In this document: positions 1 through 7,223 of the stretch, piece after piece
Layout of the letters: each line of letters begins with the position of its first letter
Position numbering within the stretch: the stretch's first letter is position 1
Origin: Gammaproteobacteria bacterium HGW-Gammaproteobacteria-14
GTDB taxonomy: Bacteria > Pseudomonadota > Gammaproteobacteria > Pseudomonadales > Alcanivoracaceae
Reading direction: 5' to 3'
Length of the DNA stretch: 12,190 nucleotides
NCBI GenBank assembly: GCA_002840115.1
Contig: PGZG01000038.1
Span: 1 to 12,190 of the forward strand
Position numbers and translations under genes: made by a program
Notes under the pieces: model-generated
Database searches by the model: none
What the model was told of the DNA's origin: nothing
The model's input: only the letters and a program-made list of their open reading frames with translations

Positions 1-120
1 GGGGGCGCCATCGCGGCTGCTGAGGGCCGCCAGCGGATTGGCAGTCCCGGTCAGGGACTGGCCGCAGGCAACACCGATCTTGCGAGTGCCGTAATCAAAG
101 CCGAGCACGGTTTCAGGCAT
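1..120 (-). CDS. ruvX: RuvX/YqgF family Holliday junction resolvase-like nuclease (5' part only)
   Basis: Only the first 40 codons lie in the window; the gene runs off the left edge. The translated N-terminus contains GFDYGTRKIGVA (residues 7-18), the hallmark first strand of the RNase H-like YqgF/RuvX fold, with D9 as the expected metal-binding catalytic aspartate. The downstream SLTGTANPL stretch also fits the family. RuvX proteins are cytoplasmic and have been linked to Holliday-junction resolution and to 16S/23S rRNA 5'-end processing; which role applies here cannot be judged. The start overlaps the last 8 bases of yqgE, suggesting translational coupling. An in-frame ATG three codons upstream (at 129) would give MPDMPET and is an equally possible start; neither has a strong Shine-Dalgarno sequence. 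Confidence 0.9.
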   Translation of the reverse strand, partial: MPETVLGFDYGTRKIGVACGQSLTGTANPLAALSSRDGAP

Positions 121-673
121 GTCCGGCATGTCCACTGAGTAGGCGGATATCTACGCCAAGGCTGGCAGCGCTGTGCTGCCAACGTTCTGTCAGAGGCACC
201 TCAAACAGGGTGTCGGCATCGGCGGCGACGCTGAGCCATGCATTGTCGAGCATTTCCTGCTCCAGCTGCCCGGCCTCCCATCCTGCATAGCCGAGTGCGG
301 TGAGGCTGCGAGTTGGGCCGCGCCCTGCGGCAATGGCCTCAAGAACATCTTTCGAGGTGGTGAGTCTGAGGCCGTCCATCAAATGGTGGCTACCAAGCCA
401 GTCCTCGCCGGTGTCCGGGTGCAGAATAAAACCGGTCTCCGGCCGCACTGGGCCGCCTTGCACCACCTGATGATGTCCTTGTAAGCCGCGGTGGGGAATG
501 CTGAGATCGTCAAGGATGTTTTCTATGGTCAGCGATGAGGGCCGGTTGATCGATAGCCCCATGGCGCCTTCGGCATTGTGCTCCACCACCCAGACAACGC
601 CGTGGTGGAAATTGGGATCGTCCAGTTGCGGCATGGCGATCAGAAAGTGGTTTTTCAGGCTTGGATAACTCAT
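113..673 (-). CDS. yqgE: YqgE/AlgH family protein (UPF0301)
   Basis: The 186-residue protein has the usual length for the family (about 185-190). It begins MSYPSLKNHFLIAMPQLDDP and shows the conserved blocks in order: NHFLIAMP, VVEHNAEGAMGLSINRP, QGGPVRPETGFILHP, LTTSKDVLEAI, LGYAGWEAGQLEQE and LGVDIRLL near the C-terminus. The function is unsettled. The name algH comes from an alginate-regulation claim in Pseudomonas, and structures are known but no enzyme activity is established. The frame stays open upstream to 769, inside tonB. I chose the ATG at 673 because family similarity starts there and the length then matches. No strong ribosome binding site is visible. The gene lies 67 nt after tonB and overlaps ruvX by 8 bases, a pairing common in gammaproteobacteria. 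Confidence 0.93.
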   Translation of the reverse strand: MSYPSLKNHFLIAMPQLDDPNFHHGVVWVVEHNAEGAMGLSINRPSSLTIENILDDLSIPHRGLQGHHQVVQGGPVRPETGFILHPDTGEDWLGSHHLMDGLRLTTSKDVLEAIAAGRGPTRSLTALGYAGWEAGQLEQEMLDNAWLSVAADADTLFEVPLTERWQHSAASLGVDIRLLSGHAGHA

Positions 674-740
674 GCAGGCAGTATTGGGGTTCCCAGGGCA
701 GGCCACAAGGGCGGCATATGAGCAATTAACAGGATTCGGG

Positions 741-1682
741 TTAATGAGATGTGAGCCGCTCTCGCGCATCGAAGCGCCAGGTGCGGATTATCTCCAGAAT
801 ATCTACATTGCGGCGCATCTCGTCGGGGAAAGGCAAGAAAGGTGCTGCCAGCCGCACACTCTGAATGGCGGCCTGATCGAGGAAGCCATGTCCGGAGGAC
901 TGCGATACCTCGATGTTGTCAACCTTGCCGTCTGGCAGTAACCGCACAACCAGTCGCACGTTGCCAAAAATGCCTTCTGAAAGAGCCCGTTGAGGAAAGT
1001 TGCGGGTGCCAATTTCTTCCACTGAGCGGCGAAAGGCATCCAGATAGGCGGCTTCATAGTGTGCCCGTGCTGAGACCGCTGTGAGATGGTGCACTCTCGG
1101 ACGTCTGGCATAGGCTTGTTGTTGGGCGTCCAGGCGCGCCTGCAGGCTGGCAATTTCCTCGCTCAGGGCGACATCGGAGTCCCGTTCGGCTCGTGGTAAC
1201 GGGGTACTTTGTGCAGCGCTGGACTCCGTGCGCGCGGGGGCCTTGCGGCTTGCCACGCCCTGGGTGGTCAGAATCACCCGTTGAGTGATGGCTGGGTCGC
1301 GAGCGCCGGGAGATTGAAGCTGTAATTGAGCAATGTTTTGACTATCAAAGGGAGATTGCTCGGTGGTGGTGACTTCTTTCTTTTCATCGAGATCGCCAGA
1401 GGCCTGCTGGTTGGCCTGGGCAATAAAGTCCGCGTCTTCGGGGGCTTGGTCACTGAGCTGGTGAGCCAATGTGACCTCAATGCTGGTGGCCGTTTGCCCC
1501 GGCGGTTCGGGTGCAAAGCCGAGGCCGAGAATCACCACCGCATGCAGGGCTGCGGCGAGAAATAGCATAAAGCTCAGTCGGTCGGCCGGAGTCACCGGCG
1601 GTGCGTTACTGGCGGTCACCGTGGCAGGGCTCCAGACGGCAGTTTGGTGGGGCTTTTGCTCATGCCTTGTCCTGTATTGCAT
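741..1682 (-). CDS. tonB3: TonB-family energy transducer, TonB3-like (type IV pilus-linked)
   Basis: The 313-residue protein has one N-terminal membrane anchor (about residues 36-56, LSFMLFLAAALHAVVILGLGF, with H47 inside the membrane as in TonB proteins). A long periplasmic spacer follows, with a predicted coiled coil (EEIASLQARLDAQQQAYARR), then a C-terminal TonB domain: FPQRALSEGIFGNVRLVV, LLPDGKVDNIEVSQSSGH, LDQAAIQSVRLAAPF, and a final IIRTWRF strand. TonB proteins pass proton-motive-force energy from ExbB/ExbD to outer-membrane receptors; no exbBD is nearby. In P. aeruginosa the gene at this position (tonB3, about 319 aa) is reported to be needed for normal twitching and pilus assembly, which fits the adjoining Pil-Chp operon. 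The spacer lacks the Glu-Pro/Lys-Pro repeats of classical TonB. I chose the ATG at 1682, preceded by a weak GCAGGG and overlapping gshB by 23 bases. The ATG at 1730 (16 residues longer) remains possible. Confidence 0.85.
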   Translation of the reverse strand: MQYRTRHEQKPHQTAVWSPATVTASNAPPVTPADRLSFMLFLAAALHAVVILGLGFAPEPPGQTATSIEVTLAHQLSDQAPEDADFIAQANQQASGDLDEKKEVTTTEQSPFDSQNIAQLQLQSPGARDPAITQRVILTTQGVASRKAPARTESSAAQSTPLPRAERDSDVALSEEIASLQARLDAQQQAYARRPRVHHLTAVSARAHYEAAYLDAFRRSVEEIGTRNFPQRALSEGIFGNVRLVVRLLPDGKVDNIEVSQSSGHGFLDQAAIQSVRLAAPFLPFPDEMRRNVDILEIIRTWRFDARERLTSH

Positions 1683-2634
1683 TGCCCTGCGCGCGAATCG
1701 CCAGCAAGGCATCGAACAGCTGGCCAGCAATATTGATGCCGTAGATCTCGTCGAGTTCGCGAATGCAGGTCGGGCTGGTCACGTTGATTTCTGTCAAATA
1801 GTCGCCGATCACATCAAGGCCAACAAAATAAAGGCCTTTGGCTTTCAGGGTTGGGCCTACCTGCTGGCAAATCCAGCGATCTCGCTCACTCAGTTCGCGG
1901 CCAACGCCGCTGCCGCCGGCGGCTAAATTGCCGCGTAGCTCACCCTCTTTGGGAACCCGGGCCAGCGCATAATCTATTGGCTCGCCATTGATCATCAAGA
2001 TGCGTTTGTCGCCCTGGGTGATCTCCGGGATATAGCGCTGGGCCATGATGGGTGTGGCGCCTTGCCCGGTCAGAACCTCAACAATCACGCTGATGTTGGG
2101 ACTGTTGGCGGTTACCCGGAAGATGTTCGAGCCGCCCATGCCGTCCAGTGGCTTCATGACTACATCCCCATGCTCGCTCACAAAAGCGCGCAGCAGGTCG
2201 CTACGACTGGCGACCAGTGTCGGTGGGCAGCACTGGGGGAAATCGGTGGCAAACAGCTTCTCGTTACAGTCGCGGACGCTGTCGGCTCGGTTCACCACCA
2301 TAACCCCGTCCGCCTCAAGCTTTTCAAGCAGATAGGTGACGTATAGGTAGTCGTTATTGAATGGCGGGTCCTGTCGCATCAACACAATATCGAGGGTGCT
2401 GAGGTCAAGGTCTTGCGCTTCTTCGACCTCAAACCAGTGCTGGTTATTATCAATAACATGCAGTTCCGCGGCCCGGGCGCGGGTACGGCCATCCCTCACG
2501 TAGAGGTCGGCGGGGGTCATATACCAGACCTGCCAGTCGCGACGGCGCGCCTCAAGCAGCATGGCGAAGGTGCTGTCTTTCCACGGTTTGATCTTGTTGA
2601 TGGGGTCCATTACGACCCCGAGGCGGATTGTCAT
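1660..2634 (-). CDS. gshB: Glutathione synthetase
   Basis: The 324-residue protein matches the family length (about 316-320). It catalyses ATP-dependent ligation of gamma-glutamylcysteine and glycine, the second step of glutathione synthesis, in the cytoplasm. Visible family blocks, in order: GVVMDPINKIKPWKDSTFAM at the N-terminus, VLMRQDPPFNNDYLYVTYLL, DCNEKLFATDFPQCCPPTLV, the ATP-grasp segment DVVMKPLDGMGGSNIFR, QGDKRILMINGEPIDYALAR, EGELRGNLAAGGSG (glycine-rich loop) and the metal-binding LTEINVTSPTCIREL. The frame is open upstream to 2712, but the ATG at 2634 is where similarity begins and has an AGGGGAG ribosome binding site about 6 nt before it. It is the first gene of the leftward block, and its end overlaps the TonB-like gene. 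Confidence 0.97.
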   Translation of the reverse strand: MTIRLGVVMDPINKIKPWKDSTFAMLLEARRRDWQVWYMTPADLYVRDGRTRARAAELHVIDNNQHWFEVEEAQDLDLSTLDIVLMRQDPPFNNDYLYVTYLLEKLEADGVMVVNRADSVRDCNEKLFATDFPQCCPPTLVASRSDLLRAFVSEHGDVVMKPLDGMGGSNIFRVTANSPNISVIVEVLTGQGATPIMAQRYIPEITQGDKRILMINGEPIDYALARVPKEGELRGNLAAGGSGVGRELSERDRWICQQVGPTLKAKGLYFVGLDVIGDYLTEINVTSPTCIRELDEIYGINIAGQLFDALLAIRAQGNAIQDKA

Positions 2635-2862
2635 TGGGGCTCCCCTGACGGCGCCAACATGGTAGCAGTGAGGTTGGTGCCACACCATCAGCTGCGGCGC
2701 TTTTTGCAGCATTTATAAGGTGTTATGGATTGAATGTGGAAACTGTGTTAAAACTCGGCTCTGGGCTAGGACAATACTACTACTTGGCGGAATAAGAACC
2801 CAAAAAGCCAAGAAATACAACATGTTAAGCCTCTAACTGCTGACGGCTGAAGGCTGCATTCC
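2635..2862. promoter_or_regulatory. Divergent intergenic region between gshB and pilG
   Basis: This 228-bp spacer must hold the promoters for both divergent blocks. On the minus strand a TATAAA (complement of 2712-2717) lies about 78 nt before the gshB start, with a weak TTCCAC 18 nt further upstream; this is a possible sigma-70 promoter for gshB. On the plus strand I find no convincing -35/-10 pair for pilG. TTAAAA (2748) and AATACT (2773) are 19 nt apart, which is weak. I also see no clear RpoN-type GG/GC element. The stretch 2790-2822 is A-rich. A GAAGG about 9 nt before the pilG ATG is its likely ribosome binding site. Confidence 0.4.
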
Positions 2863-3249
2863 ATGACAGAAGAAAACTTCCAGGATTTGAAGGTGATGGT
2901 GATCGACGACTCGAAAACGATTCGTCGTACCGCTGAAACGTTGCTCAAGAAGGCTGGCTGTGAGGTGATCACCGCCACGGACGGTTTTGATGCGTTGGCG
3001 AAAATTGCCGATACCAAACCGAACATCATTTTTGTCGATATTATGATGCCACGGCTCGACGGGTATCAGACCTGTGCGTTGATCAAAAATAACAGTGCGT
3101 TCAAAAACACCCCGGTCATTATGCTGTCGTCGAAAGACGGTCTGTTTGATAAGGCCAAGGGACGTATTGTGGGTTCTGATGAGTATCTCACCAAGCCGTT
3201 TTCCAAAGAGGAACTGCTGGGTGCGATTCGAGAACATGTTAATCACTGA
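2863..3249 (+). CDS. pilG: Twitching motility response regulator PilG (single-domain receiver)
   Basis: The 128-residue protein is a lone CheY-like receiver with no output domain. The acidic pair D15-D16 (VMVIDDSKTIRR), phosphoacceptor D59 (IIFVDIMMPRLDGYQ), switch serines S89/S90 (IMLSSKDG) and conserved K111 (YLTKPF) are all present. PilG is known to be phosphorylated by ChpA and to promote pilus extension, surface-induced cAMP signalling and twitching in Pseudomonas, acting at the cell poles. It is distinguished from PilH by its N-terminal extension, the KNNSAFKNTPVIMLSSKDG segment and its first position in the operon. It starts after GAAGG (2849-2853) and lies 43 nt before pilH. P. aeruginosa PilG is slightly longer (about 135 aa). 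Confidence 0.95.
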   Translation: MTEENFQDLKVMVIDDSKTIRRTAETLLKKAGCEVITATDGFDALAKIADTKPNIIFVDIMMPRLDGYQTCALIKNNSAFKNTPVIMLSSKDGLFDKAKGRIVGSDEYLTKPFSKEELLGAIREHVNH

Positions 3250-3274
3250 GCATCGCATGGCTCAAAGGGCGATG
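3248..3274 (+). other. Small inverted repeat in the pilG-pilH gap
   Basis: CATCGC at 3251-3256 is complementary to GCGATG at 3269-3274, giving a 6-bp stem with a 12-nt loop just after the pilG stop codon. An overlapping alternative pairs GAGCAT (3248-3253) with ATGGCTC (3257-3263) with one bulged base, so the two cannot form together. No U-run follows, so it is not a standard intrinsic terminator. At most it might affect mRNA stability or the relative levels of pilG and pilH. Such short stems can arise by chance. Confidence 0.25.
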
Positions 3275-3292
3275 TGAAAAGGCTGGTTGTTT

Positions 3293-3661
3293 ATGGCACG
3301 CATTTTAATTGTCGACGATTCTCCGACGGAAACGTACAAGTTGCGAGAAGTGCTTGAGCGCCACGGTCATGAAGTGATCGAGGCGGCTAATGGCGCTGAC
3401 GGCGTAGCGGTTGCTCGCGCTGAAATGCCCAATCTGGTGCTCATGGATGTGGTGATGCCTGGCCTGAACGGTTTCCAGGCTACTCGCCAGCTCACCAAGG
3501 GTTCAGACACAGCGCATATCCCTATTATTATTGTTACCACCAAAGATCAAGAAACTGATCGCGTGTGGGGACAGCGACAGGGCGCGCGCGATTATTTGAC
3601 CAAACCGGTGGATGAGGATGTGCTGATGCGCACCGTAGACCGGATGTTGGCAGAAGGATGA
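3293..3661 (+). CDS. pilH: Twitching motility response regulator PilH (single-domain receiver)
   Basis: The 122-residue protein (P. aeruginosa PilH is 121) is a second lone receiver. It shows D8-D9 (ILIVDDSPTE), phosphoacceptor D52 (LVLMDVVMPGLNGFQATRQL), the TTKDQETDRVWGQRQGARDY segment typical of PilH, and K103 (YLTKPVDED). In the Pil-Chp system PilH is phosphorylated by ChpA and opposes PilG signalling or drains phosphate. The ATG at 3293 is preferred over an in-frame TTG two codons upstream because the family begins MARILIVDDS and an AAAAGG lies about 10 nt upstream. The stop codon lies 13 nt before the pilI GTG start. Confidence 0.96.
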   Translation: MARILIVDDSPTETYKLREVLERHGHEVIEAANGADGVAVARAEMPNLVLMDVVMPGLNGFQATRQLTKGSDTAHIPIIIVTTKDQETDRVWGQRQGARDYLTKPVDEDVLMRTVDRMLAEG

Positions 3662-3678
3662 GAGGGACTATGCTGTGA
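3660..3678 (+). promoter_or_regulatory. pilI ribosome binding site with ATG-CTG-TGA mini-ORF overlapping a GTG start
   Basis: GAGAGGG (3660-3666) lies about 8 nt before the pilI GTG (3675). Between them an ATG at 3670 reads M-L-stop, and its TGA (3676-3678) overlaps the GTG. The ribosome binding site therefore has two possible initiation codons. The nearer ATG would make a dipeptide and could lower pilI initiation or feed it by re-initiation. This is visible in the sequence; any regulatory effect is inference. Confidence 0.4.
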
Positions 3679-4220
3679 GTGCTGCGTCCGCTGCCTTTAT
3701 CAAACTGGCGGAGTATTCCGCTCGTTGCCGAGAGCGTGCGCTGCAGTTGCCGTCTCGTCAGGATGTGGTGGAGTACTGGAGTGGCATTGGTTTTTTGCTT
3801 GACGGCAATCGCTACATTGCGCCGTTGGAGCAGGTCAGTGAAATCCTGACAGTGCCGTCGTATACCCGTGTGCCCGGTGTGCATCACTGGATGAAAGGCA
3901 TCGCTAATGTCCGTGGTCGCTTGATGGCAGTTATGGATCTCACCGGGTTTCTGGAAAAAAGCACGGCACTTCAGGAAAAGCGCCGTCGTTTGTTGGTGAT
4001 CGATCAGGGGGATCTCTATACCGGGCTCACTGTGGACGATGTGTATGGTATCCAGCATTTTCCAGTGACCGGCTATGTGGCCGAGCCCGCTGGGGTGGAC
4101 GACGCGGTAAGACCTTTTATTCAGGGTGCTTATGAAAAAGATGGGGACTTCTGGCAGGTATTCAGCATTGAACTGCTGGCAGAAGATCCGAGGTTTCTGC
4201 AGGTGGCCAGAACGGGCTGA
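3675..4220 (+). CDS. pilI: Pil-Chp CheW-type adaptor PilI
   Basis: The 181-residue protein (about 178 in P. aeruginosa) has a single CheW-like domain from about residue 34 to 178. It begins with IGFLLDGNRYIAPLEQVSEI and continues with RVPGVHHWMKGIANVRGRL, MAVMDLTGFL, RRLLVIDQGDLYTGLTVDDV and the C-terminal FWQVFSIELLAEDPRF. The adaptor links the receptor PilJ to the kinase ChpA at the inner membrane and is needed for twitching motility in Pseudomonas. The start is GTG at 3675, because no in-frame ATG lies near it and the ATG at 3670 is out of frame. There are 13 nt to pilH and 57 nt to pilJ, and nothing else is visible in either gap. Confidence 0.94.
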   Translation: MSAASAAFIKLAEYSARCRERALQLPSRQDVVEYWSGIGFLLDGNRYIAPLEQVSEILTVPSYTRVPGVHHWMKGIANVRGRLMAVMDLTGFLEKSTALQEKRRRLLVIDQGDLYTGLTVDDVYGIQHFPVTGYVAEPAGVDDAVRPFIQGAYEKDGDFWQVFSIELLAEDPRFLQVARTG

Positions 4221-4277
4221 TCCTGTAGGGGGAATAGTTAAAACAACACAAGTGCAAGGCAGGCCAGGAGCCAAGTT

Positions 4278-6296
4278 ATGAATTTCAATCCGGGAGAGGT
4301 GCTCGCCAGATTACGTGGCGGCGTTGGCGATAACCCTTTGACGTTGGGTTTGTACGCAGGTGCTGGTGTGGCAGCGCTGCTGGCGGTATTCAACTTCAGT
4401 TTTCTCGCGATTCAGGCAAACACGGCGAAGGAAAATATTACCTACGCGTCGGAGCTTCGGGTTGTTTCCCAGCAGATTGCCAAAAACGCACTGGAAGCTG
4501 CGGCGGGTAACGAAGAGGCGTTTGAGTTGTTGGCGGGGGCCACATCCAGTTTCCAGGGAAGTTGGGATGCGGTTAGTCAGGCCAGTGTTCGTGACCCGGA
4601 GTTGATTAGTCGTCTTGATGGCTTGTGGAACGAAGTAAGAAATGGCGCCGACGTGATCCTGGGTGGTGAAGATACCGTTGTCGATTTGCATGAAGTTGCG
4701 GACACCCTGTCACAGACGGTGCCACAGCTGCAGGCGGAATATGAAGGCGTTGTTCAAATTCTGGTGGAACTCGGGGCAGACCCTGAGCAGGTTGCTATAG
4801 CAACTCGACAGTCTTTGCTGGCGGAACGAATCTTGCGATCCATTGACCGCGTACTGGCTGGTGGTGATGGTGCGGTTCAGGCGGCTGATAGTTTTGGTCG
4901 TGATGCGAGTCAGTTCGGTCGTGTTATGAACGGTATGATTGAAGGTGATGACGCGCTGGGCATTGAGCGTATTGATGATCCAGAGGCATTGGATTATCTG
5001 GCGGAAATTGCCGAGCTGTTCGATGAGTTTGTAAACCAGTCTGTTGATGAAATTCTTGAAACCGCACCGGAGCTGTTCCAGGTCCGGGCTGCGGCAGATA
5101 ATATTTTCCGTCGTTCTCAGGAGCTGCTGGAAGAGTCCACATTGCTGGCGGATGAGTTCGAGCAATCCACCGGCGGCGTATTCCCATCAGTGCTTGCGGG
5201 TTTGATTTTCTCCGCAATAGCGCTGGGCTTGTTTGTCCTGATCGTGTTCCAGCGGATGGGAGAAGACAAGAAGAAGAAAGAAGAGCTTGAGTCGGAAAAT
5301 CAGCGAAACCAGTCTGCTATTTTGCGTCTTCTGGATGAATTGGGTGATCTTGCAGACGGTGACTTGACGGTACAGGCGACAGTAACCGAGGACTTCACCG
5401 GTGCAATCGCTGACTCCATCAACTTCTCCATTGACCAGCTGCGCTCTCTGGTACAAACCATTAACCAGACTGCGGTGCAGGTGGCCTCTGCTGCCCAGGA
5501 AACCCAGTCCACGGCTATGCATCTTGCCGAAGCATCTGAGCATCAGGCGCAGGAAATTGCCGGTGCCTCTGCCGCTGTAAACGAAATGGCGGTCTCCATT
5601 GACCAGGTGTCCGCCAACGCCTCTGAGTCCGCGGCCGTTGCGGAACGAGCGGTAGCCATCGCCAACAAGGGCGCGGAAGTGGTACAGGCAACGATCCACG
5701 GCATGGATACCATCCGTGAGCAGATTCAGGAAACCTCGAAACGTATTAAACGTCTGGGTGAATCGTCCCAGGAGATTGGTGACATCGTATCGCTGATTAA
5801 CGACATTGCTGACCAGACCAACATTCTGGCTCTTAACGCGGCGATTCAGGCGTCCATGGCTGGTGAAGCAGGTCGAGGCTTCGCGGTTGTTGCCGACGAA
5901 GTACAGCGCCTTGCAGAACGTTCCGCTGCGGCAACCAAGCAGATTGAAACTCTGGTTAAAACGATTCAGACCGATACCAACGAAGCGGTTATTTCAATGG
6001 AGCAAACCACTGCTGAGGTAGTGAAGGGTGCACGACTGGCCCAGGATGCGGGTGTGGCTCTGGAAGAAATTGAGAACGTATCGAAGAACCTTGCGGACCT
6101 GATTCAGAACATTTCCAACGCTGCTCGCCAGCAGGCCGCTTCTGCCGGTCACATCTCCAACACCATGAACGTTATTCAGGAGATTACCTCGCAGACTTCG
6201 TCGGGTACCACGGCCACTGCGCGGTCCATTGGTAACCTCGCGGAGATGGCTCAGGAGATGCGTAACTCAGTTGCCGGTTTCCGTCTGCCGAACTGA
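4278..6296 (+). CDS. pilJ: Type IV pilus chemoreceptor PilJ (methyl-accepting protein)
   Basis: The 672-residue protein (about 682 in P. aeruginosa) has the full receptor layout. There is a short cytoplasmic start, TM1 (about 24-46), and a periplasmic alpha-helical PilJ-type sensor region (about 47-300). TM2 (about 303-325, SVLAGLIFSAIALGLFVLIV), a HAMP-like linker (about 327-395) and a long coiled-coil signalling domain follow. The hairpin tip is at about 503-545: LINDIADQTNILALNAAIQA, then SMAGEAGRGFAVVADEVQRL. It carries the PilJ-type QASMAGE in place of the EAARAGE usual in other receptors. PilJ is known to sense pilus- or surface-derived input and to activate ChpA via PilI. The C-terminus (SVAGFRLPN) has no NWETF-type pentapeptide for tethering a methyltransferase. 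AGGAG (4266-4270) precedes the ATG by 7 nt, and pilK follows after 36 nt. Confidence 0.96.
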   Translation: MNFNPGEVLARLRGGVGDNPLTLGLYAGAGVAALLAVFNFSFLAIQANTAKENITYASELRVVSQQIAKNALEAAAGNEEAFELLAGATSSFQGSWDAVSQASVRDPELISRLDGLWNEVRNGADVILGGEDTVVDLHEVADTLSQTVPQLQAEYEGVVQILVELGADPEQVAIATRQSLLAERILRSIDRVLAGGDGAVQAADSFGRDASQFGRVMNGMIEGDDALGIERIDDPEALDYLAEIAELFDEFVNQSVDEILETAPELFQVRAAADNIFRRSQELLEESTLLADEFEQSTGGVFPSVLAGLIFSAIALGLFVLIVFQRMGEDKKKKEELESENQRNQSAILRLLDELGDLADGDLTVQATVTEDFTGAIADSINFSIDQLRSLVQTINQTAVQVASAAQETQSTAMHLAEASEHQAQEIAGASAAVNEMAVSIDQVSANASESAAVAERAVAIANKGAEVVQATIHGMDTIREQIQETSKRIKRLGESSQEIGDIVSLINDIADQTNILALNAAIQASMAGEAGRGFAVVADEVQRLAERSAAATKQIETLVKTIQTDTNEAVISMEQTTAEVVKGARLAQDAGVALEEIENVSKNLADLIQNISNAARQQAASAGHISNTMNVIQEITSQTSSGTTATARSIGNLAEMAQEMRNSVAGFRLPN

Positions 6297-6332
6297 GTTG
6301 CAGAGTAAACCGGCTCTGAACACGGAGCCAAG

Positions 6333-7211
6333 ATGTCGAGTGTTGCTGTGGCAGATCGCTGGTCGATCAAAAATACGCCGGTCATGGAGCAAGAGCAGTT
6401 CGAGCTCTGGCAGGCCTTGCTGGAAGAGCGCACTGGCATGACTTTGAGCCAGGAGCGCAAGACGTTTCTGGAGACCAGTCTTAGCATTCGCATGCGTGAA
6501 TTGGGTCTGGATGATTACGAGGTTTACTACGAGCAGTTGCTAGTGGGAACCACGGAATCAAAAGCGATGGAATGGTCGGTGTTGGTGGATCGGCTGACGG
6601 TTCAGGAGACCAGCTTTTTTCGACACCCAAGTTCCTACGCGTTGGTAGAGGAATACGTTTTGGAGTTCTGTCGGCGTCCCGGTACAGAAACTCTGGATGT
6701 TTGGAGTGTGGGTTGTTCAACAGGGGAGGAGCCTTACTCCCTGGCGATGTTGATCCATGCCATTTTTGAAGAAAGCAAGAGCAAGCACCTTTTTGGCGTT
6801 ACGGCGACGGATATCAGCTTGCCAACACTGTCAAAAGCTCGCCGGGGTAACTACCCCGCCCGGCGAGTTGAGCGTGTGGACGTAATGATGCGTGAGAAGT
6901 ATTTCGAGCGTATGAGTGAGCGGGAATATCAAGTGACGCCGAGCCTGAGAGACCGGGTCTGTTTTGCCAGACTGAATGTGCTTGAGCTGAGTAAAGCCCC
7001 GATGGGCAATATGGATCTGATTTTTTGTCAGAACATGCTGATTTATTTTCGACGCTGGCGGAAGCGAGAGATCGTTACCCATCTGGCGGAGCGTTTGGCA
7101 CCGGGTGGCATGATGGTTCTCGGGCTTGGCGAAATTACTGATTGGAGTCACCCGGATCTTGAGCGGGTGCCCTTTAAAGACACTCTGGCGTTTCGGCGTC
7201 GCCGGGGTTGA
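6333..7211 (+). CDS. pilK: CheR-type receptor methyltransferase PilK
   Basis: The 292-residue protein (about 291 in P. aeruginosa) has the two-part CheR fold. The N-terminal helical domain (about 18-85) contains ERTGMTLSQERKTFLETSL. The SAM-dependent methyltransferase domain contains TVQETSFFRHP (89-99), the SAM loop DVWSVGCSTGEEPYSLAM (122-139), VTATDIS with D160 for the ribose, and DLIFCQNMLIYF (228-239). Family knowledge predicts methyl transfer from SAM to glutamates of PilJ, which resets its activity. No tetratricopeptide or pentapeptide-binding extension is visible, which fits a PilJ without a tether. GGAG (6324-6327) lies 5 nt before the ATG. An internal ATG at 6384 has no comparable site. 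The stop codon is 12 nt before chpA. Confidence 0.93.
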   Translation: MSSVAVADRWSIKNTPVMEQEQFELWQALLEERTGMTLSQERKTFLETSLSIRMRELGLDDYEVYYEQLLVGTTESKAMEWSVLVDRLTVQETSFFRHPSSYALVEEYVLEFCRRPGTETLDVWSVGCSTGEEPYSLAMLIHAIFEESKSKHLFGVTATDISLPTLSKARRGNYPARRVERVDVMMREKYFERMSEREYQVTPSLRDRVCFARLNVLELSKAPMGNMDLIFCQNMLIYFRRWRKREIVTHLAERLAPGGMMVLGLGEITDWSHPDLERVPFKDTLAFRRRRG

Positions 7212-7223
7212 TCGGGAGCGGAC

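Noticed and set aside
674..769. Longer yqgE start reaching into tonB
   Set aside because: The extra 32 residues precede the point where YqgE similarity begins and would overlap tonB; the ATG at 673 gives the usual length.
1471..1926. A 151-codon plus-strand open frame opposite tonB and gshB
   Set aside because: It spans the junction of two real genes on the other strand and has no coherent domain.
2635..2712. Longer gshB start
   Set aside because: The ATG at 2634 has a good ribosome binding site and matches the family N-terminus; the upstream 26 residues do not look like GshB.
3534..4274. A 246-codon open frame on the minus strand opposite pilH and pilI
   Set aside because: It is antisense to two well-recognised genes, has no recognisable family motif, and its composition fits a shadow frame.
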